Source: Novosphingobium sp. SG707 (GTDB lineage Bacteria > Pseudomonadota > Alphaproteobacteria > Sphingomonadales > Sphingomonadaceae). From it: a stretch of 64,000 bases of DNA. The position numbers and the translations under genes are program-made. Position 1 is the first letter of the stretch. Each line of letters begins with the position of its first letter. Shown here piece by piece: positions 63,629-64,000 of this stretch. The DNA lies in assembly GCF_012275515.1 (NCBI RefSeq), contig NZ_JAAZQL010000006.1, positions 62,001 to 126,000 of the forward strand, read 5' to 3'. The notes beneath the pieces were generated by a model. It worked only from the letters and a program-made list of their open reading frames with translations, did no database searches and was not told the origin of the DNA.

Positions 63629-63957
63629 GGGTTTAGGCAGGCTTTCATTGTTGCAGGGCGGCAGGATAGTCGTCTTGGCCGCACCGTCAAAGGGGAAAAG
63701 GTGAGGGCGCGGGGCAATAGAATCGCGATTGCCGCTTGACTAGAGCCCGCAACAGGTTTTGGGCAATTGCGACAGGTCCGTGCGCATGTCGGCTCTTTGG
63801 GCGGCGTTAAGGGTTGTCGGCCGGATAGCGCATCAAAAGCCAACGATGCGTTTTTGTGCTGACAGTTTTTCTCGATTGCACATGCGACGCCGCCGCGCCA
63901 AGGGCGATCACCTTCGGCGCGAAAGCAGCAGCGGTTCGGGCCGGGTATGGAAGGACG
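63629..63957. other. 329-bp region between rppH and the right-edge gene
   Basis: No convincing gene or repeat is seen. The region must hold the divergent promoters of rppH (-) and the partial gene (+), but I could not assign -35/-10 boxes with confidence. Confidence 0.5.
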
Positions 63958-64000
63958 ATGATGGCTACTGTTCTGGAAGCGGGCGCGAACGAAGGGCGTT
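63958..64000 (+). CDS. partial gene cut by the window edge
   Basis: An ATGATG start behind AAGGACG begins a frame reading MMATVLEAGANEGR before the sequence ends. The ribosome site makes a real start likely. Too little is visible to name a family. Confidence 0.45.
   Translation, partial: MMATVLEAGANEGR

Overview
The window is a high-GC chromosomal segment from an alphaproteobacterium, most likely a member of Sphingomonadales close to Novosphingobium. This placement is inferred from gene content and protein character: a CrtZ carotenoid hydroxylase, a SleB-type cell-wall hydrolase, an mdh-sucD-sucA-sucB-lpdA cluster, a B12-riboswitch-controlled btu locus, and many small secreted proteins typical of the group. 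I see no rRNA, tRNA, CRISPR array, transposase or intact prophage. About sixty protein genes fill nearly the whole window. Most are core metabolism, DNA repair, RNA modification and envelope functions.

Layout. 144-2414 (-): leucine operon leuC, small membrane protein, leuD. 2536-4194 (+): crtZ and a LacI-type regulator, closed by a bidirectional terminator. 4279-12436 (-): TCA block mdh-sucD-sucA-sucB-lpdA, with a DUF1877 gene inserted between sucB and lpdA and no sucC. 12741-16645 (-): GGDEF-EAL protein, a small conserved protein and a SleB hydrolase. 16872-21598 (+): cobalamin riboswitch followed by btuB, btuF, btuC and btuD, a complete outer- and inner-membrane B12 uptake system. 21681-27057 (+): a short DUF3857/transglutaminase protein, uvrA, a small membrane protein, and a class A acid phosphatase behind a three-unit PHO box. 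27339-30305: argG, a FolM-like SDR and a PhzF protein. 30389-32092: an isolated pair of phage-structural-like genes and an unknown gene. 32103-40116: rlmN, a small secreted protein, amtB, greB, an unknown gene, a DUF2490 gene behind a near-consensus PHO box, a DinB protein and a soluble lytic transglycosylase. 40227-44667: dapA, a CmcJ-like Fe(II) oxygenase with a palindromic operator candidate and a TetR gene, bamD and a four-cysteine Rrf2 regulator. 44744-51635: small membrane protein, recN, GNAT, ligA, a secreted methyltransferase-like protein and prmA. 51830-54437: sdhC, sdhD and sdhA, without sdhB. 54755-63628: secreted proteins and peptidases, a GGDEF cyclase, guaB, an RsmB-family methyltransferase, a TPR protein and rppH. 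A truncated gene starts at the right edge.

The strongest non-genic signal is a composite intergenic repeat of about 204-221 bp, built from four modules (hairpin A, 15-bp inverted repeat B, conserved block C, palindrome D). Full copies lie at 50422-50642, 54519-54738 (inverted) and 61088-61291. Partial copies lie at 27066-27258 and 41126-41164. The hairpin arms change in a compensated way between copies, which suggests selection on the folded structure. The element sits after gene 3' ends, once exactly where sdhB would be expected.

Two PHO-box arrays (26281-26313 and 36544-36576) predict that the acid phosphatase and the DUF2490 outer-membrane-type protein belong to one phosphate-starvation regulon. 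The two largest metabolic blocks are each missing one subunit gene (sucC, sdhB), so those partners must be encoded elsewhere in the genome.
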